A stretch of 36,881 nt of DNA from Marilutibacter chinensis (GCF_021725675.1 NZ_JAKJPO010000024.1:1-36881), one strand, 5' to 3'. Counted from the stretch's first letter, positions 14,401 through 22,858 are shown. Numbers and translations are program-made. The notes: a model not told the origin generated them from the sequence alone.

Positions 14401-17112
14401 GTGGGAACGTCAAAGGATTTTGACGGATTCTCATCGATCGCGCAGGCCCCGCCGGGCGGAAAGCCGTGGCGGCGGTCGAGCGCGTGGCTGCCCAGCCTGG
14501 TCGCGCTGGTGCTGGGCATGCTGCCGACGCTGTGGGTGTCCAACCTGCAGCAGAAGCGTATGCAGGCCGAGCAGGACGCGGCATTCGACGGCATCGTCGA
14601 GCGCAGCCATTCGGGCCTGCTGACGCAACTGCACACCTGCGGACTGCTGATGCGTTCGATGCAGACGCTGTTCCTTGCCTCCGATTCGGTCACCGATGCC
14701 GAGCTCGACCGCGTCTATGCGAATCTGCGGCCGCAGCGGCACCTGCCGAGCCTGCAGGCGATGGCCTATTCCGAGCTGATCCGGCATGCGGACGGCGATC
14801 GCCTCATCACCACGTGGGTGGCGCCAAAGGCGGGCAACCAGCGGCTGCTGGGGCTCGACGTCTCCAGCCAGCCGGCCAATCTGCGCGCGGCGATGCTCTC
14901 GCGCGACACCGATGAGACGGCGATGTCGGCGCCGTTCCGGCTGGTACAACTGGACCGGCCGGGAACGCCGGCGGAGGGCGTCACGCTGCGCCTGCCGATC
15001 TTTACCCCCGGCGCGCCACCCACCGACGTCCAGCAGCGCCGTCGGCGCACCGTCGGTTCGCTGGCGGTGTCGCTGCAGGTACGCGGCCTGATCACGATGG
15101 CGCTGCCTGCCGACACGCTGGAGCGGTTGCATGTGCTGGTCCACGACGTCTCCGGCCCGGAGCCGGCGCTGCTGTTCGACTCGCACCCCGGCCGCCGCTT
15201 CCCCGGCGATGATGCGATCGTCGCCCGGCACGCGGACGACGGGCGCGCGGTGCGCAGCGTCGACCTGGAGCACGCCGGCAGGGTGTGGCGCCTGCGCATG
15301 GCGCAGCTGGCGCCTCTGCCTGCGGCGTCGGCCTGGCGCGACACCGTGCTGATACCCGGCATCGTCATCAGCGTGCTGCTTGCGCTGCTGGTCGGATCGC
15401 TCGCGGGCACGCATCGGCGCGCGCTGGACCTGGGTTGGCAGTTGAGCCGGCGCTACCGCGAGAGCGAGGAGCGCTTTCGCGCGCTCAACGAGCTGCTGCC
15501 CGCGCTGGTGGTGCTGTCGGACGCGCACAGCGGGCGGATCCGCTACGCCAACCAGGCGGCCCGCGACCGGTTGGGCGCGAAGGTGGGCGAGCGCACCCTG
15601 CAGGACCTGTTCGAGGACGCCGGACTGAGGACACAGCTGGCGGCGGAGGATTCGCCTGGCTGCCAGGGGGTGGAGGCGATGCTGCGCACCGGCGAGGCGC
15701 GCCACTTCTGGGCCAGCGTGTCGATCACACCGGTCGACCTGGAAGGCCGGCGGATGAGGCTGATGGTCGCCACCGACATCTCCGAGCAGCGCCAGCTCAC
15801 TGAACTGCTGTCGTACCAGGCCAGCCACGACACCCTGACCGAGCTGTTCAACCGGCGCGAGTTCGAGCGTCGCCTCGACCGCATCCGCGCCGAGGTCGCG
15901 GAAGGCGGTCCGGCGGGCGCGCTGTTCTACATCGACCTCGATCAGTTCAAGCTGATCAACGACACCTCCGGCCATATCGCCGGCGACCAGCTGCTGGCGC
16001 AACTGGCGATGGTGATGCGCGAGCAACTGCGCGCCGAGGACGTGCTGGCCCGGCTGGGCGGCGACGAGTTCGGCGTACTGGTGGCCGACGTGCACGACCG
16101 TGCCGGTGCCGAGGAGATCGGCGAACGCCTGCGTCGCCACATCGACGGTTACGTGTTCGTCTGGGAGCAGCGCTCCTACACCATCACCGCCAGCATCGGC
16201 GTGGTGATGATCGAGCAGGCCGGCACCTCGCTCGACGACCTGCTGGCCCACGCCGACACCGCCTGCTACATCGCCAAGGAGAGCGGCCGCAACCGCGTGC
16301 ATTTCTATTCGGCGCTGGACGACGACGCGACCCGCCGGCAAAGCGAGATGGAGTGGGCGAACCGGCTTCGCTGGGCGGTCGACGAGCACCTGCTGCTGCT
16401 CAAGTACCAGGAGGTCTGGCCGCTGGCGGCGCCACGCGACGGCCGGCCGCGGATCGAAGTGCTGCTGCGGTTCCGCGGCGACGACGGCCGCCAGGTGGTC
16501 CCCGGCGCGTTCCTGCCGGCGGCCGAGCGTTACGGACTGATGCCGATGATCGACCGCTGGGTGATCGAGACGGTGATCGCCAATTTCGACCGCCTGCATC
16601 CGAGCGGGGCGGACCTGGCGATGGCCACGGTCAATCTGTCGGGGGCGAGCATCGAGGATGGCTCCCTGGCCGACTACATCCTGGTCCTGCTGGAGCGCCA
16701 CCAGGTCGACGCCTCGCGTGTCTGCTTCGAGATCACCGAAACGGTGGCGGTGCGCAACCTGTCGCAGGTGGCGCGGCTGATCGAGCGCCTGCGCGAGGTC
16801 GGCTGTTCGTTCGCGCTCGACGATTTCGGCGCCGGGATGTCCTCGTTCGGATATCTGAAGAATCTGCCGGTCGACATCATCAAGATCGACGGCAGCTTCA
16901 TACGCGACATGCTGATCGACCCGATGAGCGAGGCGATCGTGCGCGCGGTCAGCGACATCGGCCACCGGCGCGGGCTGAAGGTGGTGGCCGAGTGGGTCAA
17001 CGATCCGCGCGTCACCGAGGCCCTGGTCGCGATGGGCGTCGACTATGGCCAGGGCTATGCGCTGCACCAGCCCGAGTACGTGACCTTCCACCGCGCGGCC
17101 GTGCGGACGTGA
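14401..17112 (+). CDS. Membrane-bound CHASE-like/PAS/GGDEF/EAL protein (cyclic-di-GMP turnover)
   Basis: A 903-residue inner-membrane protein starting with GTG. A transmembrane helix (about 29-48) leads into a periplasmic domain resembling CHASE (about 55-310), and a second helix lies at about 315-340. A PAS-like domain follows (about 358-465), then a GGDEF domain with intact RLGGDEF (about 552) and an EAL domain. The EAL domain is slightly off consensus: EVLLRF replaces EALLRW (about 685) and AEWVND replaces AEGVED. ITET, DDFGAG, KIDGSF and QGYALHQP remain. The GGDEF motif suggests cyclase activity; phosphodiesterase activity is possible but less sure. Divergent from pepQ with a 12-base gap, and convergent with the PilZ gene, whose product could respond to the same messenger. 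Confidence 0.9.
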   Translation: MGTSKDFDGFSSIAQAPPGGKPWRRSSAWLPSLVALVLGMLPTLWVSNLQQKRMQAEQDAAFDGIVERSHSGLLTQLHTCGLLMRSMQTLFLASDSVTDAELDRVYANLRPQRHLPSLQAMAYSELIRHADGDRLITTWVAPKAGNQRLLGLDVSSQPANLRAAMLSRDTDETAMSAPFRLVQLDRPGTPAEGVTLRLPIFTPGAPPTDVQQRRRRTVGSLAVSLQVRGLITMALPADTLERLHVLVHDVSGPEPALLFDSHPGRRFPGDDAIVARHADDGRAVRSVDLEHAGRVWRLRMAQLAPLPAASAWRDTVLIPGIVISVLLALLVGSLAGTHRRALDLGWQLSRRYRESEERFRALNELLPALVVLSDAHSGRIRYANQAARDRLGAKVGERTLQDLFEDAGLRTQLAAEDSPGCQGVEAMLRTGEARHFWASVSITPVDLEGRRMRLMVATDISEQRQLTELLSYQASHDTLTELFNRREFERRLDRIRAEVAEGGPAGALFYIDLDQFKLINDTSGHIAGDQLLAQLAMVMREQLRAEDVLARLGGDEFGVLVADVHDRAGAEEIGERLRRHIDGYVFVWEQRSYTITASIGVVMIEQAGTSLDDLLAHADTACYIAKESGRNRVHFYSALDDDATRRQSEMEWANRLRWAVDEHLLLLKYQEVWPLAAPRDGRPRIEVLLRFRGDDGRQVVPGAFLPAAERYGLMPMIDRWVIETVIANFDRLHPSGADLAMATVNLSGASIEDGSLADYILVLLERHQVDASRVCFEITETVAVRNLSQVARLIERLREVGCSFALDDFGAGMSSFGYLKNLPVDIIKIDGSFIRDMLIDPMSEAIVRAVSDIGHRRGLKVVAEWVNDPRVTEALVAMGVDYGQGYALHQPEYVTFHRAAVRT

Positions 17113-17128
17113 GCGGGAGGCTCCCGCT
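17112..17128. other. Short hairpin between convergent genes
   Basis: AGCGGG (17112-17117) and CCCGCT (17123-17128) form a short inverted repeat starting at the last base of the GGDEF-EAL stop codon. It has no T-tract. It could weakly terminate or stall transcription between the convergent genes; the support is positional only. Confidence 0.3.
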
Positions 17129-17145
17129 GCCGCGGTTCCGGCGAC

Positions 17146-17508
17146 TCAGCGGGAGCGGCGCCGGCGGTTCGCCAGCAGCCAGTCGCGCAACTGGTGCAGC
17201 TGGCTGTCGAGCAGGGTGATGAAGCGGAACCCGGCCCAGGTCTGCCCCGGCGCGCTGGCGCGGTCCTGCCAGAGCAGGTGGACGCCGGCCTCGATCATGC
17301 TCGACGAGCCCTCTCCGAGGCTGAAGCGGAACTGGTAGAGCGCATCGTCGACGAGCGGGGTGTGTGCGATCAGCAGCATTCCCGTCTCGGACAGGTTGCC
17401 GATCCGGCCGACGTCGCGGTCGGTCATGCTGTCGGTGACCATCACATTGCCGTGCACGCTCTGGCGCTGCGCACGACGGAATTCCCTGGATCGGCCGGTG
17501 GCGGTCAA
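17146..17508 (-). CDS. PilZ-domain protein
   Basis: A 120-residue protein that is essentially one PilZ domain, the cyclic-di-GMP receptor fold. The binding motif is visible: RRAQR near residue 11 (RxxxR) and NLSETG near residue 38 ([DN]xSxxG). A basic C-terminus ends in NRRRRSR. I chose the TTG at 17506-17508 because it overlaps the upstream DUF1631 stop as TTGA and has AGGGAG eight bases before it; starting at the internal ATG (NVM) would remove the arginine motif. It is therefore translationally coupled to the DUF1631 gene and probably works with that protein or with the GGDEF-EAL proteins nearby. Confidence 0.85.
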   Translation of the reverse strand: MTATGRSREFRRAQRQSVHGNVMVTDSMTDRDVGRIGNLSETGMLLIAHTPLVDDALYQFRFSLGEGSSSMIEAGVHLLWQDRASAPGQTWAGFRFITLLDSQLHQLRDWLLANRRRRSR

Positions 17509-19868
17509 GGCGTGGCTCCCTGCAGTTGGTCCGGCATGCCGGCGAAGTTGCGCAAGGCGTTGAGGGCGGCGTGCCAGGCGCGGTCGATCAGCCGGCCGCG
17601 GTCGGCGGTGACCACCCGGACCTGGTTCTGCGCCATCAGCCGCGACACGTGGTCGAGCGATTGCTCGTCGACGCGTTGGCCGCGCTGGTTGACGAACAGC
17701 ATGCGGTCGGTGACGGTGCTGAACCACGCGATCCTGCGGCGGACGACGTCGCCCTGCTGGTTCAGCACGAATTCCATCCAGGTACCGAACGGCAGCGTGC
17801 GCAGGTGCTCGTAGCAGGCCTGTTCGCGCGGGTTGCGCGGCGCCAGCGGCCGGCTCTTCGGAGTGTTGGCCTCGTCGCCCAGCCGCGCGCGCGTCTTGAG
17901 CTTCATCGCCAGTTCGGTGCGCGAGGCCGGGTCGGCATCGCGGCCGGTGCCGTCGTCGCGGCCGGAGGTCAGGTGGCGGGCGATCTGGGCCGCTTCCTCC
18001 TCGTGATAGCCGACCTGGGCCAGGGCGTGCTCGACCTGCCGGTCCAGGCCCTCGGGCGAGGCCTGGCTGCCGATGCCCGTAGCCGCCAGCAACGTGGTCA
18101 TCTCCGCGTAATGGCGCCACTCCTGCGAGTCCTCGCCGTGGCGGAGCAGCGTCAGGGTCAGCACGTCGGCCCAGGCCTGGTCTAGCAGCTTGCGCAGGAA
18201 CCGCGGCAGGTCGCGACCCGCCAGCGCCTGTTCGATCGTCTCGCCGGAGCGGCGCCGGGCCACCACCAGTTTTTCCTTGCCGCGTGCGGCCTCGACGTGG
18301 CGGCGCTCGCTCAGCTCGGCCTTGCGGGCCATCAGCTGCAGGTGGTGCTGCAGAGGCCGGTTGGCGGCCTCGAAGACCTCGGCGTCGCCCTGGTAGTTCT
18401 GCACCACGTGGTCGACCGCCTCGCGCAGCTGCCGCTCCAGCCGCGGATCGTCTTCGTCATCGCCCAGCCACTTCGCGCCGGCCTCGGCGATCGCGCCGAG
18501 CAGTTGGCGCGCCGGGTGATGGGCGCGGACGAAGAACGCACGGTCGAGCAGGGCCAGGCGCAGCAGAGGCACCTGCAGGCGTTCGAGCAGGCTGCTGCTG
18601 AGCGTGCCTTCGCGCAGCTCCCGGCCGATCTCGGTGTAGAGCAGGCCAAGCAGCTCGAAGGTGTCCTCGTCCTCGCTCGACAGGCGCATCGCCTGGCCGT
18701 GCTGCTGGCGGCTCTGCGCCAGCAGGGCCTGCTTGAGATCGGCAATGGTGCGCGGGCGCTGCGGCGAATCGGCGGGAGCGAGGTTCTGCTGCGCACCCAG
18801 CGCCGCGACCACGTCGGGCGTCTTCAGCGGTACCTGGTCGCGCGTGTCCGGGGCCTTGCGGAGCTTGCCCAGGGTCTCGCGACGGCCGGCCAGCAGCGCC
18901 TGCAACGCCGACAGCGCGACGTTCTCGTCCTCGACGGTGGCGTCGTCGCCGTTCTCGCCCCACCAGCGGGTATGCGGACGCTCCGGAAACGGCCGTGTCC
19001 CGTCGTCCCCGGTCCGCCCGCGGGGCGCGGACGCGTCGCGGGCGGCTCCGTGCGCGGTCGCCTCGCCATGCTCGCGTCCATCGTGCCCCTTTCCGTCATG
19101 TTCCCGTCCGCCGTGCGCGGTTCCGGCGTCCTCGTCGCCGTCCTGCGCGGTGGGCCGGGTGCGCAACGGCACGTACGACAGGCCCGGCAGGATGTTCTCG
19201 CGCGCCAGCAGCGCGTTCATCGCCTCGACCAGCTGCGCGTACCCGCTCATCGCGTGGGCGTTGAAGCTCTGGAACAGCAACAGCCGTGAATCCTGCTCCA
19301 ACTGCAGCACCTCGCTGGCGTCGGCCAGCAGCCGGCACAGCCGGTGCGGTCCCACCGGCAGGTGTTCGGCGTCGAAGGCCGGGGCGCCGGCAAGCACGCC
19401 GAAACGCTGGCCCAGCAGCAGCAGTGGCAGACCGGCCCGCGACTCGTGCCGGGAGGCGATGCTGGTCAGCACGCTGGCCTCGCTGACTTCGGCATCGTCG
19501 ACCAGGCGCAGCTCGTCATGGACGACCGGCTCCTCCACGCCTGATGGTCCGGTCGCCGGCTCGCGGATCGCCGCCAGCCCGGTCTCCAGGCCGGCCATGA
19601 AACGGGGCGTCAGCGCCGCGCGATGCAGGCGCACCTTGCGCAGGGTTTCGAAATAGCCGGACTGCAGGGCAGGATTGCGGGCCTGTTCGGCGAGCCTGAA
19701 CAGCTGCTGCTCGAAGTCCGACAGCATGCTTTCGAGCTGCCGGCCGAAGTTGTCCGAGGCCAGCGCATACAGGCGCTCGAGTGCGGCCCGGACGCGTCGC
19801 GGCAGATCCGCCGAAGCCAGATTCCTGTTGCGGAGCGGGATGGTGTTGGGATCCAATCTGGCAGACAT
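17505..19868 (-). CDS. DUF1631 family protein with a His/Asp/Gly-rich linker
   Basis: A 787-residue, largely helical and charged cytoplasmic protein that I place in the DUF1631 family, of unknown biochemical function and common in xanthomonads and pseudomonads. No signal peptide or membrane segment is visible. The conserved parts are the N-terminal third (residues about 15-235) and the C-terminal half. Between them, at about 240-300, lies a low-complexity linker with repeated G-x-E-H-D-G/G-K-G-H-D-G units, rich in His, Asp, Glu and Gly. I chose the ATG at 19866-19868 (MSARLDPNTI) as the first residue that looks like protein rather than intergenic shadow. It is coupled to the downstream PilZ gene by a TTGA overlap, so a cyclic-di-GMP-linked role is a reasonable guess. 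Confidence 0.85.
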   Translation of the reverse strand: MSARLDPNTIPLRNRNLASADLPRRVRAALERLYALASDNFGRQLESMLSDFEQQLFRLAEQARNPALQSGYFETLRKVRLHRAALTPRFMAGLETGLAAIREPATGPSGVEEPVVHDELRLVDDAEVSEASVLTSIASRHESRAGLPLLLLGQRFGVLAGAPAFDAEHLPVGPHRLCRLLADASEVLQLEQDSRLLLFQSFNAHAMSGYAQLVEAMNALLARENILPGLSYVPLRTRPTAQDGDEDAGTAHGGREHDGKGHDGREHGEATAHGAARDASAPRGRTGDDGTRPFPERPHTRWWGENGDDATVEDENVALSALQALLAGRRETLGKLRKAPDTRDQVPLKTPDVVAALGAQQNLAPADSPQRPRTIADLKQALLAQSRQQHGQAMRLSSEDEDTFELLGLLYTEIGRELREGTLSSSLLERLQVPLLRLALLDRAFFVRAHHPARQLLGAIAEAGAKWLGDDEDDPRLERQLREAVDHVVQNYQGDAEVFEAANRPLQHHLQLMARKAELSERRHVEAARGKEKLVVARRRSGETIEQALAGRDLPRFLRKLLDQAWADVLTLTLLRHGEDSQEWRHYAEMTTLLAATGIGSQASPEGLDRQVEHALAQVGYHEEEAAQIARHLTSGRDDGTGRDADPASRTELAMKLKTRARLGDEANTPKSRPLAPRNPREQACYEHLRTLPFGTWMEFVLNQQGDVVRRRIAWFSTVTDRMLFVNQRGQRVDEQSLDHVSRLMAQNQVRVVTADRGRLIDRAWHAALNALRNFAGMPDQLQGATP

Positions 19869-20356
19869 ACCCTGGTTGCCCCGGCCGACAGGATGGCGTG
19901 ATGCAGGATGGCGGCAGCCCACGGGTCGGCGCGGCCCTCGGCCAGGGGCCTGCCATCGATTCCCCAGAGGATTGCGCCGAGCCTGAATGTGTGAACGCCA
20001 GATGGAAGCATGCTCGGCCAGGATTGGCAAAGCCTGCAGCGGGGTCGGTGCCAACCGGGCGCCACCGGTTGCGGCGCGATCCCAACCGGATCAAGGGTTT
20101 GCGGCAGCGGGCTGCCATGCCCTGGCTGCTCCGGATGCCGCAGCCGGACTGGCGGCCAGCGGTACGGGGGAGCCGGGCCTGCGTGCGTGCGGCTGCGACG
20201 CCCGACGTGGCTTCGGCAAGCGGGTCGTTGCTGAGGCGCTTGGTCTGGCCGGTCGGCCGCCACAGGGCCGATGGAGCGATGTCCGGACGGCGATCATCGA
20301 CCGTTGCCGACGGATCCGGCCCACGCCGCGGGACTGCCGAGGAGCGACGAGGGACG
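19869..20356. other. Gene-poor interval between hemW and the DUF1631 gene
   Basis: No frame in this 488-base stretch reads as a recognisable protein; the open frames have the arginine/proline-rich composition of shadows in high-GC DNA. It must contain the DUF1631-PilZ promoter, which would be read on the minus strand, but I could not pick a convincing -10/-35 pair. No tRNA-like fold or long repeat was seen. Confidence 0.5.
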
Positions 20357-21625
20357 CTAGAGGAACAGTGCTATCACGTCGTTGGTGAAGCGTCGACCCA
20401 GCTCGGTCGGGCGCAGGCGATTGCCGTCCTGCTCCAGCCAGCCGCGCTCGACCGCGGTTTCCAACTGTGGACGGATGTCGTCGGCTGCCAGGCCGGTGCG
20501 GGCGATGAATTCGCCGAGCCGGAAGCCGTCGACCAGGCGCAGCGCGTTGAGCATGTATTCGAACGCACGCCGTTCGGGCGTCACCGGATCGTCGCCGCCG
20601 ATTGCCGCATCCGTGCCGGCATCGGCGATGTAGCGGGCCGGATGTTTCTGTTTCCAGCGGCGCAGGATGATGCCGCCCGGATCCTGCGCCGCGTCGGAAT
20701 CGACGCGGTCCCCGGAGGCGGCCAGGGTCTCGGCCGGGCCGGCGCTGCGCGCATGGGCATCGAAGATGCGCGCGGAAGGCACGTCGTCGACTGCGGGCAG
20801 CGTTATCTTGCCGTGGGCGCCGGCGCCGATCCCCAGGTAGTCGCCGTAGTGCCAGTAGTTGAGGTTGTGCGCGCAGCGGCGGCCATCGCGTGCATACGCG
20901 CTGACCTCGTACTGTGCGTAGCCGGCGTCGGCGAGCAGGGCCTGGCAATGCTCCTGCATCTCCCAGCTGTGGTCCTCGTCGGGAATGCCCGACGGCGGCC
21001 GCGCCGCGAATACCGTGTTCGGCTCCAGGGTCAGCTGGTAGTGGCTGATGTGCGCCGGCCGGAGGGCGAAGGCACGCTCCAGGTCGCGCTCGGCCATCGC
21101 CAGGGTCTGCTCCGGCAGCGCATACATCAGGTCGAGGTTGAGGTTGTCGAGGCCGGCGTCCTGGGCCAGCTTCACTGCCGCTTCCGCCTCGCGGCTGTCG
21201 TGGATGCGGCCGAGCCGCCGCAGGCTGCCGTCGTCGAAACTCTGGATGCCGAAGCTCAGCCGGTTGATCCCCGCTTCGCGGTACAGCTCGAAGCGACCGT
21301 GCTCGGCGGTGCCGGGGTTGGTCTCCAGGGTGACCTCGCAGCCGGGCACGAAGCGCAGCCGCGCGCTGGCCTCCTGCAGGAAGCGGTCGATGGCTTCCGG
21401 CGGAAACAGGCTGGGCGTACCGCCGCCGAAGAACACGCTGTGCACGGTGCGGCCCCAGACCAGAGGCAGGTCGTGGTCGAGATCGCGGATCAGCGCGTCG
21501 ACATAGGCGTCGAACGGCAGCGGGCCGCGCCCCTCGTGCGAGTTGAAATCGCAGTACGGGCACTTGCGGACGCACCAGGGCAGGTGGACGTACAGCGACA
21601 GCGGCGGCGGCGACAGGTGCGGCAT
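20357..21625 (-). CDS. hemW: Radical-SAM haem chaperone HemW (oxygen-independent coproporphyrinogen oxidase-like)
   Basis: HemW is a radical-SAM protein now regarded as a haem chaperone rather than a coproporphyrinogen oxidase. The 422-residue protein has the CxxxCxxC iron-sulfur cluster site at C18/C22/C25 (WCVRKCPYC), then FFGGGTPSL, ETNPGT, NRLSFGIQSFDD and YALPEQT. These are family hallmarks, and the C-terminal HemN-type domain is present. It is longer than E. coli HemW (378) mainly because of an insertion of about 40 residues (about 270-312) between GAHGKITLP and ILRRWKQKHP. I chose the ATG at 21623-21625 because the family sequence starts directly there. It lies downstream of rdgB, as in other gammaproteobacteria, but a repeat element separates them and may supply a promoter. 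Confidence 0.93.
   Translation of the reverse strand: MPHLSPPPLSLYVHLPWCVRKCPYCDFNSHEGRGPLPFDAYVDALIRDLDHDLPLVWGRTVHSVFFGGGTPSLFPPEAIDRFLQEASARLRFVPGCEVTLETNPGTAEHGRFELYREAGINRLSFGIQSFDDGSLRRLGRIHDSREAEAAVKLAQDAGLDNLNLDLMYALPEQTLAMAERDLERAFALRPAHISHYQLTLEPNTVFAARPPSGIPDEDHSWEMQEHCQALLADAGYAQYEVSAYARDGRRCAHNLNYWHYGDYLGIGAGAHGKITLPAVDDVPSARIFDAHARSAGPAETLAASGDRVDSDAAQDPGGIILRRWKQKHPARYIADAGTDAAIGGDDPVTPERRAFEYMLNALRLVDGFRLGEFIARTGLAADDIRPQLETAVERGWLEQDGNRLRPTELGRRFTNDVIALFL
20657..20692. repeat. 12-base perfect inverted repeat inside hemW
   Basis: GCGGCGCAGGAT (20657-20668) and ATCCTGCGCCGC (20681-20692) are exact inverted copies with a 12-base spacer. They lie at the edge of the extra segment of HemW, where the conserved ILRR residues resume. 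This may mark the boundary of a past insertion or may be coincidence in GC-rich sequence. Confidence 0.5.
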
Positions 21626-21631
21626 GCGCCT

Positions 21632-21637
21632 ATTGTA
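21632..21637 (-). promoter_or_regulatory. Candidate -10 box for hemW at the repeat edge
   Basis: On the minus strand TACAAT (five of six to consensus) is formed where the terminal ...CTCCTACA of the repeat element meets the flanking AT. Six bases separate it from the hemW ATG, so transcription would start at the start codon. The -35 position holds no good match, so strength is uncertain. Confidence 0.4.
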
Positions 21638-21850
21638 GGAGCGGCGCGAGCCGCGATTCCCGGGCTGCGCCCGGGAATCCCCAAAGTTTGCTGCGCAAAC
21701 CATGGGCCTCGCCGTTGCGTTGCCACACCTCCGCGCCTGCGGCGCGAATCGCGCCCTGACTCAGGGGGCTGGACCCATGCCGTGGAAGCGGCGTGAGCCG
21801 CGATGAGGCTTTCCCATGAACGCCCGGTCGCAGCTCACGCCGCTCCTACA
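21634..21850. repeat. Compound palindromic repeat element, copy A
   Basis: This 217-base element has terminal inverted repeats: TGTAGGAGCGGCG at the left and CGCCGCTCCTACA at the right. Inside are a perfect 10-base-arm palindrome (GATTCCCGGG/CCCGGGAATC, 21655-21679) and a second GCGGCGTGAGCCGCGA...TCACGCCGC module. A homologous element in the same orientation follows ridA (28892-29097), and a short form lies before the TonB receptor gene (33146-33212). Its right end supplies the stop codon TAG of rdgB; its left end reaches 8 bases upstream of hemW. It has no coding capacity and resembles REP/BIME-type elements of xanthomonads. Confidence 0.85.
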
Positions 21851-22469
21851 GGTGCGGCAATTGCCGTTGCAGTGCATTCAGCGCCAGGCCGCGATGGCTG
21901 ATCCGGTTCTTCAGCGCCGGATCGAGTTCGGCCGCGCTGCAGGCATGGCCGTCGGGGCGGAACACCGGGTCGTAGCCGAAGCCGCCATCGCCGCGGGGCG
22001 CGTCGAGGATGCGTCCCCGCCAGATGCCCTGCGCGATCAGCGGCTGCGGGTCCTCGGCATGGCGCAGCAGCACGATCACGGCGATGAAATGGGCGTTGCG
22101 TTGCGTCTCCGGCACGCCTGCCAGCGCCGTGAGCAGCTTGGCGATGTTGGCCCGGGCATCGCCGTGGCCGCCGGCGTAGCGGGCCGAGTACAGCCCCGGC
22201 GCACCGTCGAGCGCATCCACGCACAGCCCCGAGTCGTCGCCCAGCGCCGGCAGACCGGTCGCGGCCGCGGCGTGGCGCGCCTTGAGCAAGGCGTTCTCGA
22301 CGAAGCTCAGCCCGGTTTCCTCGGCATCGCCGACCCCCAGCTGGCCCTGGGTGACGAATTTGATCCTGCCGTCGCCGCCGAGCAACTCGCGGAATTCGCG
22401 CAGCTTGCCGGCGTTGCTGCTGGCGATCACCCAGCGCGATGCGGCCGGACGGGGCGGGGTCGGTCTCAT
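21846..22469 (-). CDS. rdgB: XTP/dITP diphosphatase (non-canonical purine NTP pyrophosphatase)
   Basis: RdgB hydrolyses dITP, XTP and ITP to monophosphates, keeping deaminated purines out of DNA and RNA. The 207-residue protein has the N-terminal SSNAGKLREF substrate loop, LSFVENALLKARHAA, the GDDSGLCVDALDGAPGLYSARYAG signature with catalytic aspartates, GYDPVF, and the C-terminal NRISHRG. Its start overlaps the stop of the upstream VOC gene (ATGA), giving an rph-VOC-rdgB coupled set. The TAG stop is the TAG within the terminal GTAGGAGCGGC of repeat copy A. The last residues may therefore have been set by repeat insertion. Confidence 0.95.
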   Translation of the reverse strand: MRPTPPRPAASRWVIASSNAGKLREFRELLGGDGRIKFVTQGQLGVGDAEETGLSFVENALLKARHAAAATGLPALGDDSGLCVDALDGAPGLYSARYAGGHGDARANIAKLLTALAGVPETQRNAHFIAVIVLLRHAEDPQPLIAQGIWRGRILDAPRGDGGFGYDPVFRPDGHACSAAELDPALKNRISHRGLALNALQRQLPHL

Positions 22470-22858
22470 GGCTTCGGTTCCAGCAGGTCCCAGCGGTTGC
22501 CGTACAGGTCCTCGAACACGGCGACCGTGCCGTAGGCCTCCTCGCGCGGCGCTTCAAGGAAGCGTACGCCCTTGTGGGTCATCGCCGCGAAATCGCGCTG
22601 GAAGTCGTCGGTGTACAGGAAGTAGCCGACGCGACCGCCGTGCTGGTCGCCGACGACGGCCTGCTGGCGCGGATTGTCGGCGCGCGCCAGCAGCAGGCTG
22701 AACCGCGGATCGCTACCGGGCGCCATGCGTACCCAGCGCTTGCCGCCGCCCTGGTCGGTGTCCTCGATCAGGGCGAACCCCAGCGCATCGCGGTACCAGG
22801 CGATCGCCTCATCGTAGTCGTGCACCAGCAGTGCGATCGATGCGATGTGCCGCCTCAC
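22466..22858 (-). CDS. VOC (glyoxalase/bleomycin-resistance fold) family protein
   Basis: A 130-residue protein of two beta-alpha-beta-beta-beta modules typical of the vicinal oxygen chelate superfamily: [20 protein letters not shown] at the start and [18 protein letters not shown] in the second half. The closing [17 protein letters not shown] carries the usual metal-ligand glutamate and the D-x-x-G-N-x-W signature. The substrate is not predictable; it could be a glyoxalase-like, dioxygenase-like or binding protein. The start is GTG, overlapping the rph stop as GTGA, and its stop overlaps the rdgB start, so all three are translationally coupled. The lactoylglutathione lyase label sometimes given to such proteins is not supported here. 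Confidence 0.85.
   Translation of the reverse strand: MRRHIASIALLVHDYDEAIAWYRDALGFALIEDTDQGGGKRWVRMAPGSDPRFSLLLARADNPRQQAVVGDQHGGRVGYFLYTDDFQRDFAAMTHKGVRFLEAPREEAYGTVAVFEDLYGNRWDLLEPKP

Noticed and set aside
14431..17091. Minus-strand open frame of 886 codons opposite the membrane GGDEF-EAL gene
   Set aside because: Shadow; the plus-strand frame carries all recognised domains.
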